The notes under the pieces: model-generated
What the model was told of the DNA's origin: nothing
What the model saw: the letters and a program-made list of their open reading frames with translations, nothing else
Database searches by the model: none
Source: Chloroflexota bacterium
GTDB lineage: Bacteria > Chloroflexota > Anaerolineae > SpSt-313
DNA: 50,724 bases
Direction of reading: 5' to 3'
NCBI GenBank assembly: GCA_029553955.1
Contig: JAKPJZ010000040.1
Span: forward strand, 1-50,724
Made by a program: the position numbers and the translations under genes
Shown: piece by piece, positions 23,120-32,074 of the stretch
Layout of the letters: each line of letters opens with the position of its first letter
Position numbering within the stretch: the stretch's first letter is position 1

Positions 23120-23148
23120 TCGCCAGGAATTCAAATCTCCTGTATAAT
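23120..23148 (+). promoter_or_regulatory. promoter of the TPR-like gene
   Basis: TCGCCA (23120-23125), 17-bp spacer, TATAAT (23143-23148). The -35 box is weak and the -10 box is perfect; the leader is about 40 nt. Confidence 0.6.
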
Positions 23149-23195
23149 ACCAGTCCGGAACCCCGCTCCTATTGGTCTGGTGAGGTCTCGGTCCT

Positions 23196-24530
23196 ATGAC
23201 AGAGTTTCGTGGCGCTTGCGACGTCCCCTCCAGCGCCTCAGAGGACGTCTCGGGCGGCGAAGCGCTGTACAACCAGGGCATGGCCCACTATCGCAGGCGC
23301 GAGTGGCGTCAGGCCCGGCAAAGCTTTCTGCGCCTCAAGGCTGTGGAGCCCTGCAGGCATGGCATCGACGCCCTGCTCGACGAGTTGGAGATCTTTATCC
23401 GCCTCGATTCCCTCGCTTCGGCTGCGCCTGCGGTTGCGGTCGATGTCGCTCTGCCCACGGCAGGGCCAATCGCCGTCATGGCGCTGTGGCCGCGGCGTTG
23501 GCGCCTGATCGTCGGCCTTGGCGGGCTGGCGCTGCTGGCGGCGTTGGCCTTTCTCTTCTCCTGCATCCTGAGCCCGCGGGCCGCGCGCCGCGTCGAAGAG
23601 TTGCGCAGCCTGGCCCAGGCGCAGCGCGCCGGCCGCAACTGGTCGAAGAGCATCGACGTCTGTGAGGAGTGGCTGCTCGTGGCGCCGGCTGACGCCCAGG
23701 CGCGCAGCGGCCTGTGGACGGCCTATTACGAGCGCGGCGATCAGCGGGCCGGCGAGGCGCGCGCCTTGGAGGCTGAAGCGCAGTACGCGCCGGCTGCGGA
23801 GCGCTGGGAGGGCGCCCTGGCCGATTTTCGGGCGGCGCAGCAGGTCGACCCTGGCCATGCGGGCGACCCGCGAGGCGAGACGGCGGCGCGCATCCAGGCC
23901 GCCGAACGGGCGCGGCGCTGCGCGGCGCTGATGGCGCAGGCCCTCGACTGGCACCAGAGGCAGCGCTGGCCCGAGGCGATGCAGGTGCTCGCCGCGGTGC
24001 GCGAGGCCGACCCGGGCTACCGCGCGGCCGATGTGGCCCGCGCCATGGGCCAGGCCCAGTTGGGCCTCGGGCGCGAGGCGCTGGCCGCAGCCGCATCGCC
24101 GGCAGAGATCGGCCAGGCGGTGCGATTGCTGGCGCAGGCCGCTGCGGCCCTCCCGGCCGACGCCGCGGCGCAGGCGACCTTGCAGCAGGCGCAGACGTAC
24201 CTGCAGGCCGCGCAAGACGTGGCGGCCGGTGAGTGGCATGCGGCCGTGGCGGCGCTGCAGCCGCTCTTGTTCGCAGAGGCCGCTTTCGCCGGGGGCCGTG
24301 CCCGCGCGCTGCTATGCCGGGCGCAGTTCCAGCGGGCAGGCGAGCGCTACCAGGCCGGGCTGCTGCGCGCCGCCCTGGCCGATTACCGTGCCGTGGCGGC
24401 GGCGGGGTGTGTGGAGGCGGCCGAAGCGCAGCGCTGGGTCGATACCATCACCCTGGCGCTCGTGCCGACGCCAGCGCCGACCCCGATGCCGGCAGCGACA
24501 CCCTTGCCGACCGCGACGCCAGCACCGTGA
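23196..24530 (+). CDS. TPR-like protein with one membrane helix
   Basis: A 444-residue protein. A first helical repeat (ALYNQGMAHYRRREWRQARQ, residues 23-42) lies before a single transmembrane segment (about 104-126, LIVGLGGLALLAALAFLFSC). After it come several alanine-rich helix pairs that look like degenerate TPRs, for example EEWLLVAPADAQARSGLWTA, WHQRQRWPEAMQVLAAVREA and RYQAGLLRAALADYRAVAAA, and a short PTPAPTPMP tail. Repeats on both sides of the membrane suggest a scaffold. It leads a series of same-strand genes with a BNR propeller and a histidine kinase, and may assist them. No specific family was recognised. A 166-bp gap to the next gene holds a decayed copy of the GGAACCTTGC repeat. 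Confidence 0.7.
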   Translation: MTEFRGACDVPSSASEDVSGGEALYNQGMAHYRRREWRQARQSFLRLKAVEPCRHGIDALLDELEIFIRLDSLASAAPAVAVDVALPTAGPIAVMALWPRRWRLIVGLGGLALLAALAFLFSCILSPRAARRVEELRSLAQAQRAGRNWSKSIDVCEEWLLVAPADAQARSGLWTAYYERGDQRAGEARALEAEAQYAPAAERWEGALADFRAAQQVDPGHAGDPRGETAARIQAAERARRCAALMAQALDWHQRQRWPEAMQVLAAVREADPGYRAADVARAMGQAQLGLGREALAAAASPAEIGQAVRLLAQAAAALPADAAAQATLQQAQTYLQAAQDVAAGEWHAAVAALQPLLFAEAAFAGGRARALLCRAQFQRAGERYQAGLLRAALADYRAVAAAGCVEAAEAQRWVDTITLALVPTPAPTPMPAATPLPTATPAP

Positions 24531-24696
24531 GGGCAATCCCTTGCAGACGGGGGGAACCTTGCCAAGGTCCAGAACCTGCCCCGTGCTGTCGGGGTGACTG
24601 CCGGCCAGTATGCTCCGCATCCATCCGGCCCTGACCCGGATGGCACGCGTCTTCAGGCGAATACGGTTGCAGCACAGGGGCGCAGCGAGGCCATAG

Positions 24697-25821
24697 ATGC
24701 GCGACGCAGATGCAGTGAGGGCTGAGTGGTGGGTCACCTTCCAGGCCTGGGCGCGCACGGCATATGCGGCGTTGAGCCGCGGGCCATGGCGTGCGGGCCT
24801 GGCCGTGCTGCTGACCTTCGGCCTGGCCCTCGTGGGGCTGGCTGCCACGCCGCGCAACGGCGACGGCGCCCAGTGGGAGCGCATCGCGGGCCTCACGACT
24901 GCGGGCGCCGTGCATCAGGTGCTCGCCGGCCAGAGCGACGGCGAGGTTCTCTTGTACGTGGCCGTGGAGCGTTGGGGGCTATTCCGCTCGGCCGACGAAG
25001 GGCGGAGCTGGCAGCGGGCCGACGGACACCTGCCCCTGGGGCGCCGCGGGCAGGCGGCGCTGGGCCTATTGGCCGCCGCGCCCGACGAGCCGCAGTTGCT
25101 GCTGGCCGCGGTGGAGGGGCCCGCCGCCGGTGGGCAGCCGGCAGTCTACAAATCGCGCGATGGCGGCGTGCTGTGGGTGCCACGGCGCGGGCTGGGCGTG
25201 AGGGATGTGGAGGCGCTGGCCATCGCGCCGGGCCAGGTGGCCTATGCGGCCAGCGGCAGCCGCCTCTATCGCTCGGTCGATGGCGGCGACACCTGGCTCC
25301 GGGCGGGCAGCCGGCCTGCGGCTGACGCTGTGCTCGCCCTGGCTATTGACCCCGAGAGCGGCACCGTCGCCATCGGCACGCAGGGCGACGGCCTGTGGCT
25401 GACGGCCGACCGCGGCGCCAGTTGGCGCTCGGCGCTGGCCGGCGGCACCGTCTACGCCATCGGCATCGGCGGCGCGGGCCGCATCTATGCCGGGGCCGGC
25501 GATGGGCTCTACGCTAGCGCCGACGGCGGCGCCTCGTGGCAGCCGGTGCCCATGCCCGAAGGCGCGGGGCCGCTCGTGACCCTCGCCGTCGCCCCGGGCT
25601 CACCCGACCGTCTCTATGCCGCCCCCGCCGGCGGCCCGCTCTACTGCTCAGCCGATGGCGGCGCGGCCTGGCAGGCCCTGCGCCACACCCTGCTGCGCAG
25701 CCGGGTGATGGCGCTGGCGGTGGATCCGCGCTCGCCCCGGCGCCTGTACGTCGGCACACAGCAGGGACTCTGGCGCTGCACGCTGCCGGCAGAGGTAGAT
25801 TATGGTCGCGACGCACGCTGA
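24697..25821 (+). CDS. membrane-anchored BNR/Asp-box beta-propeller protein
   Basis: A 374-residue protein. A membrane helix near residues 33-50 precedes a series of Asp-box (S-x-D-x-G-x-x-W) hairpins: RSADEGRSWQ, KSRDGGVLWV, RSVDGGDTWL, LTADRGASWR, YASADGGASWQ and YCSADGGAAWQ. Asp boxes mark the blades of sialidase- and Vps10-like propellers. No sialidase catalytic residues are seen, so binding is more likely than catalysis. It is expected to face outside. The ATG at 24697 has only GAGG upstream. The last 20 bp overlap the histidine kinase gene, so the two are translated together; a sensing partner of that kinase is a reasonable guess. Confidence 0.78.
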   Translation: MRDADAVRAEWWVTFQAWARTAYAALSRGPWRAGLAVLLTFGLALVGLAATPRNGDGAQWERIAGLTTAGAVHQVLAGQSDGEVLLYVAVERWGLFRSADEGRSWQRADGHLPLGRRGQAALGLLAAAPDEPQLLLAAVEGPAAGGQPAVYKSRDGGVLWVPRRGLGVRDVEALAIAPGQVAYAASGSRLYRSVDGGDTWLRAGSRPAADAVLALAIDPESGTVAIGTQGDGLWLTADRGASWRSALAGGTVYAIGIGGAGRIYAGAGDGLYASADGGASWQPVPMPEGAGPLVTLAVAPGSPDRLYAAPAGGPLYCSADGGAAWQALRHTLLRSRVMALAVDPRSPRRLYVGTQQGLWRCTLPAEVDYGRDAR

Positions 25822-28102
25822 AGCATCGGGACCCAGCCGCTTCCGCCCCTTCTTCGCCGCCGAGGGCTGGCTGGGTGCGCCGCTGCGCTTCGTGCTGGCG
25901 CTCGCGGGGTGGGCGCTGGTGCGCGGCGCTCACGGCGGCAGCCTGCCGGGCGAGGTGGCCCGCGGCATCCTGATCTACCTCGGCCTCGCCCTGCTGCTGG
26001 CCAGCGGGGCCGTCGCCGGCCGCATTGCGCCGCAGCGCAGCCCCGAGGCCGCCGCGCGCTGGGCGCCGCTCCTCAGGTTGGCGCGCCGCCTGTGGGAAGG
26101 GGGCGTGGGGCAGGCGCTGCTGGTGGGCGCAGCGTTCGTCGACCTGGCCTTTGTCACGCTCCTCGTGCTGTACAGCGGCGGGCCCCTGAGCGATGCTTAC
26201 CTGCTCTACCCGCTGCTGCTGTTCAGCCTGGCGCCGCTCTACCCAGCCACGCCTGTCATAGTCGCCGTGGCGGCGCTGACGGGCCCGGCCTATGCCGGCG
26301 CGCTCTACTTGCTGGCCGGCGGCTCGTTCTTCCTGGCCGACCCGCTCTTCATCACCCGCTACCTGATCTTGCTCGCCGCAGCGCTCGCCAGCGCCGGCAT
26401 CGGCTGGTCGCTCGCCCGCCGTGAGCGCCGCCTGTGCGAACTGGAGGCCACGCTCAACCCAGTGCAGGGCGAGATGTCGAGCCACGCGCTGCAGCGGACG
26501 ATCGCCGACCTGGGCCGGCGCGTGCAGCAACTGCGCACCCTGCAGGAGGGCGTCAAGGCCATCAACGCCGCCCTCACGCTGGAGGAATTGCTGGACCTGA
26601 TCGTCGCCAACGCCTCTCAAGTGGTGCACGATGCCCGCTGCTCGCTGGCCCTCTTTGACGAAGATGAGGGCGCGGTGATCACACGCGCCGTGTCGGGCGC
26701 GCCAGGCGCCCCGCCGCAGACCGGCCGGGCCACGCCCGAAGCGCGGGCGGCGCGTTGGGTGGTGCAAAACGGCCGCGCCCTGCGCACCGACCACGTGGCG
26801 CACTCGCCGTGGTCGAAAACCGGCGAGGAGCGCGTGTCCTCGCTGATCAGCGTGCCGCTCTTGGCCGACGGCCACACCATCGGCGCGCTCACCGCTACCA
26901 GTCCCGAGGAAACAGCCTTTTCCGACGAGGACCTGGAAATCCTCGATGCCTTTGCCGACCAGGCAGTGATCGCCGTCAAGACAGCGCGCTTTTACGAGAG
27001 CGTGCGCGAGCGCCGCAGCGAGCTCGAGGCCATGTTGCGGGGCATCGGCGACGCCGTCGTGGCTACCGACGCCCGGCTGCGGCTGACGGCGTTGAACCCG
27101 GTGGCGGCCGAGATCTTTGGCATGCGCCGCGACGTGGTGGCCGGGCAGCACCTGTCGGAGATCATCGATAACCGCAACCTGCAGGCGCTCTTTGCCGAGA
27201 TCCTGGCGGGCGACCAACCGTCGCTCATCCGCGAGATCGCCCTGCCTTCGGCCGGCGAGCGCGCCGCGCGCTTTTACCAGGCGCTGGCCTCGCCGGTGCT
27301 GGGCGAGGGCCACGAGGTGCGCGGCGCGGTGGTGGTGCTGCGCGACATCACCCGCCAGAAGGAGCTCGAACGCGCCAAGTCGGACTTTTTGTCGGTCGTC
27401 TCCCACGAGCTCAAGACGCCGCTGCACTCGATCAAGGGCTTTGTCGACATTATCCTGATGGGCAAGACCGGCCCCGTCAGCGAGATGCAGCGCGATTTCT
27501 TGGAGACGGTGCGGCAGCAGGCCATGATCCTGCAGAGCATGATCAACGACCTGCTGGAGTACTCGCGGCTGGAGGCCGGCCAGATCAAGCTGCGCGTCGA
27601 GCCGGTGCTCTTGGGGCAGATCGTGCACGGCGTGGTCGAGCGCCTGCGGCCGCTGGCCGCGGAGGGCAACCTGCACCTCACCAACCGCGTGCCGCCCGAT
27701 TTTCCGCCCTTCGAGGCCGACCCGAGCCGCCTGGAGCAGATCGTCACCAACCTGTGCTTCAACGCGCTCAAGTTCACCTCGCGGGGCGGGGTGACTATCG
27801 AGGCCAAAGACCTGGGCGCAGAGGTACACGTCGCGGTCTCAGACACAGGCATCGGCATCCCTCCCGACCAGCTCGAGCGCATCTTTGACCGCTTTTACCA
27901 GGTCGACGGCTCGGCCACGCGCTCTTACCGGGGCACCGGGTTGGGCCTGACCATCTGCAAGTCGATTGTCGAGTATCACGGCGGGCGCATCTGGGCCGAG
28001 AGCGTCGCCGACTTGGGCAGCACCTTCCATTTCGTGCTGCCCAAGCGACAGCCCGACGCCGATACCCTCACCGTCGATTTCAGCGCCCCGCCGCGGCGCT
28101 AA
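25802..28102 (+). CDS. membrane sensor histidine kinase with GAF and PAS domains
   Basis: A 766-residue protein. About six membrane segments occupy residues 28-206. A helical linker leads to a GAF domain (about 240-400, ending LEILDAFADQAVIAVKTARF), then a PAS domain (about 405-515, AVVATDARLRLTALNPVA, followed by GAVVVLRDITRQKELERAK). The HisKA domain has the phosphorylated His535 in SHELKTPLHSIKGF. The ATPase domain has the N box (NLCFNALKFTS), G1 (SDTGIGIPPDQ near 681) and G2 (YRGTGLGLTICK near 711). The ATG at 25802 has AGAGGT 4 nt upstream and lies inside the propeller gene. No response regulator is next to it; a lone receiver protein lies at 42285. Confidence 0.92.
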   Translation: MVATHAEASGPSRFRPFFAAEGWLGAPLRFVLALAGWALVRGAHGGSLPGEVARGILIYLGLALLLASGAVAGRIAPQRSPEAAARWAPLLRLARRLWEGGVGQALLVGAAFVDLAFVTLLVLYSGGPLSDAYLLYPLLLFSLAPLYPATPVIVAVAALTGPAYAGALYLLAGGSFFLADPLFITRYLILLAAALASAGIGWSLARRERRLCELEATLNPVQGEMSSHALQRTIADLGRRVQQLRTLQEGVKAINAALTLEELLDLIVANASQVVHDARCSLALFDEDEGAVITRAVSGAPGAPPQTGRATPEARAARWVVQNGRALRTDHVAHSPWSKTGEERVSSLISVPLLADGHTIGALTATSPEETAFSDEDLEILDAFADQAVIAVKTARFYESVRERRSELEAMLRGIGDAVVATDARLRLTALNPVAAEIFGMRRDVVAGQHLSEIIDNRNLQALFAEILAGDQPSLIREIALPSAGERAARFYQALASPVLGEGHEVRGAVVVLRDITRQKELERAKSDFLSVVSHELKTPLHSIKGFVDIILMGKTGPVSEMQRDFLETVRQQAMILQSMINDLLEYSRLEAGQIKLRVEPVLLGQIVHGVVERLRPLAAEGNLHLTNRVPPDFPPFEADPSRLEQIVTNLCFNALKFTSRGGVTIEAKDLGAEVHVAVSDTGIGIPPDQLERIFDRFYQVDGSATRSYRGTGLGLTICKSIVEYHGGRIWAESVADLGSTFHFVLPKRQPDADTLTVDFSAPPRR

Positions 28103-28106
28103 GCCC

Positions 28107-28158
28107 GGACTCCCGAACTTGTTCGGGCTGGGGAACGCCCCAACAAGTTGGGGACTCC
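28107..28158. repeat. single copy of the two-hairpin GGACTCC repeat
   Basis: GGACTCCCGAAC-TT-GTTCGGG, then CCCCAAC-AA-GTTGGGG and ACTCC. It is the same unit as in the array at 48023-48453, here once, between the kinase stop and the homoserine dehydrogenase start. Confidence 0.8.
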
Positions 28159-28193
28159 GGGGCCGGCAAGAGCACACGAAAGGAGCACATGCT

Positions 28194-29243
28194 GTGATCG
28201 AGAACACGTCACCCCGCACCGTCCGCTTCTTCATCGCCGGGCTTGGCAACATCGGCCGGCGCTTCATGAGCCTGGTGGCCAGCCAGGAAGGCATACTGGC
28301 GGCACGCTATGGCCTGCGCCTGGTGCCGGTGGGCGCGGCCGATTCCAGCGGCGCTGCGCTGGACCCCGCCGGGCTCGATGCCTCGCGCATCGTGGCCATG
28401 AAGGAGGCGCGCCAGGGCGTGGCCGGCTACCCCAGCGCCGGACGGCCGGGGCTCGCCGTGCGCCAGGCCCTGGCCGAGGCGGCGCCCGACCTCTTTGTGG
28501 AGGCGACACCCACCAACCTGCGCGACGCCGAGCCCGGCCTGGGCTGCATCCGTGATGCGCTGGGCCACGGCACGCCGGTGGTGACCGCATCCAAGGGACC
28601 GCTGGTGCTGGCCTACCAGGAGCTGATGGGCCTGGCGGCGCGCTCGGGCGTGCGCCTGGGCTTCAGCGCCACCGTCGCTGGCGGCCTGCCCACAGTGAAC
28701 CTGGGCCGGCGCGACCTGGCGGGCAGCACCGTGCAGCGGGTGGAAGGCATCCTGAACGGAACGACCAACTACATCCTTACCACCATGGCCGAGGAGGGGC
28801 TGAGCTTCGACGAGGCCCTCGCCGAGGCGCGGCGCCGCGGCCACGCCGAGGCCGACCCCAGCCTCGATGTCGACGGCTGGGACGCGGCCGCCAAGCTGCT
28901 CATCGTGGCTTCCAGCGTCCTGCACCGGCCCACCACATTGGCCGATATCGACGTGGAGGGCATCCGTGGCGTCACGCCGCGGCACCTGGCCCAGGCTTCA
29001 CGCATGGGCAAGGTGATCAAGCTGCTGGCGCTCGCCGAGCGCGTCGATGATGACTACCGGCTCTCGGTACACCCCACCGCCCTCGAGCGGGTGCACCCCC
29101 TGGCGCGCTTGAGCTCCTGGCAGATGGGCGTGCGCTATACCACCGATACCATGGGCGTGATCACCGCCGTCATCGACGAGCCCGACCCCTGGCCCACCGC
29201 CGCGGCCGTCCTGAGGGACGTGATCGACGTGTTTGGCAGTTAG
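28194..29243 (+). CDS. hom: homoserine dehydrogenase
   Basis: A 349-residue enzyme that reduces aspartate semialdehyde to homoserine for methionine and threonine synthesis. The NAD(P) fold starts FFIAGLGNIGRRFMSLV. The substrate and catalytic part has VTASKGPLVL, GLPTVNLGRR, EGILNGTTNYIL and EADPSLDVDGWDAAAKL, which contain the usual Lys and Asp residues. It has no C-terminal ACT domain, so it matches the shorter class not expected to be feedback-regulated through ACT. GTG at 28194 has GGAG 8 nt upstream; the ATG just before it is out of frame. An open frame reaching back to 27966 overlaps the kinase and the repeat and is not used. Confidence 0.9.
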   Translation: MIENTSPRTVRFFIAGLGNIGRRFMSLVASQEGILAARYGLRLVPVGAADSSGAALDPAGLDASRIVAMKEARQGVAGYPSAGRPGLAVRQALAEAAPDLFVEATPTNLRDAEPGLGCIRDALGHGTPVVTASKGPLVLAYQELMGLAARSGVRLGFSATVAGGLPTVNLGRRDLAGSTVQRVEGILNGTTNYILTTMAEEGLSFDEALAEARRRGHAEADPSLDVDGWDAAAKLLIVASSVLHRPTTLADIDVEGIRGVTPRHLAQASRMGKVIKLLALAERVDDDYRLSVHPTALERVHPLARLSSWQMGVRYTTDTMGVITAVIDEPDPWPTAAAVLRDVIDVFGS

Positions 29244-29306
29244 GGAAGAGGGGACTGGGGGAACTGGGGGGCCCGTCAGTCCCTTCAGTTCCCCCAGTTC
29301 CCTCAT
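29243..29306. repeat. imperfect palindrome between hom and the Hsp70-like gene
   Basis: AGGGAAGAGGGGACTGGGGG (from 29243) faces the inverse CAGTTCCCCCAGTTCCCT (to about 29303). The arms are built from repeats of CTGGGGGAA. It is probably a partial terminator inside a same-strand gene series. Confidence 0.6.
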
Positions 29307-29321
29307 CCGCGCGGAGGTGGC

Positions 29322-31040
29322 ATGCAGTCCACCGTAGCGATCGATCTTGGCGCGAGCAAGGCGGTGCTGGCGGCCCTGCGCCGGGGCGAGCCGCAGCTCA
29401 TCGCGGGGCGCGATGGGGGCCCGCTCGTGCCCACGGCGCTGGCGGTGACCGCTCCTGGCGTGCTGGTGCACGGCCACGCGGCGGAGGCAGCAGGGCCGCA
29501 GGCGGCGCGCGCCTTCGTGTCGCGGCTGGGGCAGGCGGCGGCGCTGCCGTTCAACGGCCTCGAGTACACGCCGGGCGAGTTGGCCGCGCTGCTGCTCGCA
29601 GAGCTGCGCGATGATGCCGCAGCCGCGCTGGGCCGTCCGGTCGGCCGGGCGGTGCTGGCCGCGCCGCTCTCCTGCGGGCAGCGCCAACTCGCCGCACTGC
29701 GCGACGCGGCGCGCCGCGCCGGCCTCTTGGTGCCGGGCATCGTGCCAAGCCCCATCGCCGCGGCCCTGGCGTATGGCCACAACCACCCCGAGGCGCCACC
29801 GCAGACGCTGCTGGTGGTCGATTTCGGCGCCGCCTCGCTCGGCGTGGCCGTGCTGCGCACCTTCCCGGGGGCGCTCACCGTGCTGGCGCAGGCCGGCGAG
29901 ACCTGGCTGGGCGGCGAGGACCTGACGCAGAGCATTGTGGCGCGCCTGGTGCAGGGCCTGCAGCGCCGGCGCGGCGTGCTCATCGACGAGAGCCAGGCGG
30001 CGCGCCAGGCGCTGCGCTGGCACCTGCGCCAGGCCGCCGAGCAGGCCAAAGTCGCCCTCACGATCGTCGAAGAAGCGGGGCTCGTGTTGGCTCCCGAGCA
30101 GTTGGGCGTGCCGGCGGCCATCGACGTGGCGCTCACCCGCGCCCAGTTCGAGGCGTTGGTGCGGCCGCGCCTGGAGGAGGCACTGACCGTCGTAGAGCAG
30201 GCGCTGGCGGCGGCGCGGCTGGCCGGCAGTGAGGTGGATGCCGTGCTGCTGGCCGGCGGCTCGTCGCAGGTGCCGTTGTGGCAGGCGCTGCTGCTGGCGC
30301 GGCTGCGGCGGGCGCGGCTGCTGCGCGATTTCAACCCGCTCACCGGCGTGGCCCTGGGCGCGGCGCTCTGGGCGGGCATGCTCGGCGAGGTGCACTGCCC
30401 CGCCTGTGGCCTGGCGCAGCCGTTCGAGGCTGCGGCGTGCCCGCGCTGCGGCCGCCCGCTGAGCGGTGAGCCGCGCCTGGCCTGCCCGCGCTGCTTCGTG
30501 CCCAACGATGCCCGCCGTAGCGGCTGCGTCAAGTGCGGCACCTCGCTGCGGGCGGCGCGACAGGCGGGGAACCTTGCGAGGGTTCGGAACCCTCGCACGA
30601 CTCGCGGCCCCTCCGGCCTGCGCTGCAGCCGCTGCGGGCTCGTCGCACCCATCGGAGCTACGGTATGCGCGGCTTGCGGCGAAGCCATCGCGCCGTTTGT
30701 GGGGGCGCTGAGCCGTAGCAGCCTGGGGATCGAGGGCGAGGGAGGGCGGATCGACGCCATCCTGCCCCGCGGCCGGCCGCTGCCGACCCCAGAGCCGGCC
30801 CACCGCACGCTGGTGGCCGCCGGGCCGCTGCTCGAGCTGGCCATCTACGAGGGCGACAAGCCTTTTGCCTGCCAGAACGAACGCTGCGCCGTGCTGCACG
30901 TGGCCCTGCCCGAAGGCGTGCCGCTGGCAGGTCGGGTCGATGTGGCCTTGGGGCTCGACCGCGACGGCCTGCTCTCGGCCCAGGCCAGGCTCGCTGGCGA
31001 TCGTGGGCACGAGCTCGACGCCTGGCTGGAGTGGGAGTGA
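29322..31040 (+). CDS. Hsp70-like ATPase with three internal zinc ribbons
   Basis: A 572-residue protein. Residues 1-355 follow the Hsp70 actin-like fold: phosphate 1 loop AIDLGASKAVLAAL, PSPIAAALAYG, LLVVDFGAASLGVAVL (phosphate 2), ETWLGGEDLTQSI, AEQAKVALT and VLLAGGSSQVPLW (adenosine motif). Where the substrate domain normally begins there are three Cys4 zinc ribbons: Cys359/362/373/376, 388/391/402/405 and 435/438/449/452. A beta-rich end (about 500-572) may be a remnant of a substrate domain. GGAGGT lies before the ATG. A 21-bp palindromic repeat is inserted in frame between ribbons two and three. Function is unknown; a chaperone-like ATPase that binds through its ribbons is possible. Confidence 0.8.
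   Translation: MQSTVAIDLGASKAVLAALRRGEPQLIAGRDGGPLVPTALAVTAPGVLVHGHAAEAAGPQAARAFVSRLGQAAALPFNGLEYTPGELAALLLAELRDDAAAALGRPVGRAVLAAPLSCGQRQLAALRDAARRAGLLVPGIVPSPIAAALAYGHNHPEAPPQTLLVVDFGAASLGVAVLRTFPGALTVLAQAGETWLGGEDLTQSIVARLVQGLQRRRGVLIDESQAARQALRWHLRQAAEQAKVALTIVEEAGLVLAPEQLGVPAAIDVALTRAQFEALVRPRLEEALTVVEQALAAARLAGSEVDAVLLAGGSSQVPLWQALLLARLRRARLLRDFNPLTGVALGAALWAGMLGEVHCPACGLAQPFEAAACPRCGRPLSGEPRLACPRCFVPNDARRSGCVKCGTSLRAARQAGNLARVRNPRTTRGPSGLRCSRCGLVAPIGATVCAACGEAIAPFVGALSRSSLGIEGEGGRIDAILPRGRPLPTPEPAHRTLVAAGPLLELAIYEGDKPFACQNERCAVLHVALPEGVPLAGRVDVALGLDRDGLLSAQARLAGDRGHELDAWLEWE
30576..30596. repeat. 21-bp palindrome inside the Hsp70-like coding region
   Basis: GCGAGGGTTC-G-GAACCCTCGC, preceded by GGAACCTT. 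It codes for part of the linker around residues 417-427. Nearly the same sequence forms the core of the palindrome at 42771-42855. Confidence 0.8.
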
Positions 31041-31091
31041 GCCGGAGATTGCGCCCAGCGTCCATTTTCTGAGCAGGGAAGGGTGTGCCGT

Positions 31092-31892
31092 ATGGATGAG
31101 AAAAGTGCCATCGAGAACTCGCCCGCGCCGCAGACGCGCGAGAGCCTGGCCGCGGGGCTGCGCACGCTGGGCGTGCAAGCCGGGATGACGCTGCTGGTGC
31201 ACTCGTCGCTCAGCGCCCTCGGCTGGGTCTGCGGCGGGCCGGTGGCGGTGATCCAGGCGCTGCAGGATGTGCTGACCCCCCAGGGCACGCTGATCATGCC
31301 CAGCCACTCGGGCAGCCTCTCGGACCCGGCCCAGTGGGAGAACCCGCCCGTGCCCCGTGCCTGGTGGGAGATCATCCGCGAGACGATGCCCGCCTTCGAC
31401 CCGAGGCTGACGCCCACGAGCGGCATGGGTGCCATTCCCGAGCTCTTCCGCACCTGGCCCGGGGTTGTGCGCAGCAGCCACCCGCAGGTGTCGTTCGCCG
31501 CCTGGGGCCGGCACGCCGGGCGCGTCACCACCGGCCACGCCCTCGAATACTCGCTGGGCGAGGGCTCGCCCCTGGCGCGCATCTATGAGCTGCAGGGGTG
31601 GGTGCTGCTCCTGGGCGCCGGGTTCGGCAGCAACACCTCTTTCCACCTGGCGCAGTATCGGGTGCCGACGCGGCGGGTGATGCTCGGCGCGCCCTTGCTT
31701 GAGGATGGGCGCAAGGTCTGGAAGACCTTTGCCGATATCGACTTTGACATGGATGATTTCGAGGCGCTGGGCGCAGCCTTCGAGGAGACGGGGCAGGTCG
31801 TGCTGGGCCGGGTGGGCCTGGCCCAGGCGCGGCTCTTTGCGCAGCGCGCCGCCGTCGATTTCGCCGTGACCTGGATGGCCCAGCGCCGCTAG
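31092..31892 (+). CDS. AAC(3)-family N-acetyltransferase
   Basis: A 266-residue protein of the aminoglycoside 3-N-acetyltransferase family (acetyl-CoA donor). Family marks are [16 protein letters not shown] near residue 34, [11 protein letters not shown] near 66, [18 protein letters not shown] near 107 and [15 protein letters not shown] near 127, then [17 protein letters not shown]. Many chromosomal members do not give drug resistance and act on other amines, as do FrbF- and YokD-type proteins, so the name should not be read as resistance. ATG at 31092 is preferred; a GTG at 31083 is possible. It starts about 50 bp after the Hsp70-like gene and may be cotranscribed with it. Confidence 0.85.
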   Translation: MDEKSAIENSPAPQTRESLAAGLRTLGVQAGMTLLVHSSLSALGWVCGGPVAVIQALQDVLTPQGTLIMPSHSGSLSDPAQWENPPVPRAWWEIIRETMPAFDPRLTPTSGMGAIPELFRTWPGVVRSSHPQVSFAAWGRHAGRVTTGHALEYSLGEGSPLARIYELQGWVLLLGAGFGSNTSFHLAQYRVPTRRVMLGAPLLEDGRKVWKTFADIDFDMDDFEALGAAFEETGQVVLGRVGLAQARLFAQRAAVDFAVTWMAQRR

Positions 31893-32074
31893 CGGGATTG
31901 GGCCGGCTTTCGCCATGCGCGTTGGGTCAGCAGTGGGCGCTCCCTCCACGAGTTCTCCTGGCAAAGCACTGTTAGCCCCTATGGCCCAGGCTGTTCTTCC
32001 CTCCCGCTTCCGCTGCGAGTCGGCTACAATGGAAGAGAAGGGAGCGCGCACTGCCACAGGCGAGGAGGGACGGC

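Noticed and set aside
22218..23147. 309-residue rightward frame opposite the HAD gene
   Set aside because: Antisense shadow; it begins in the palindrome and has no family features.
31092..31892. Acquired aminoglycoside resistance gene
   Set aside because: The family fits, but base composition matches the neighbours and there is no integron or transposon; many chromosomal members have other roles.
28998..32057. 1019-residue leftward frame
   Set aside because: Antisense of the Hsp70-like and acetyltransferase genes, with low-complexity composition and no domains.
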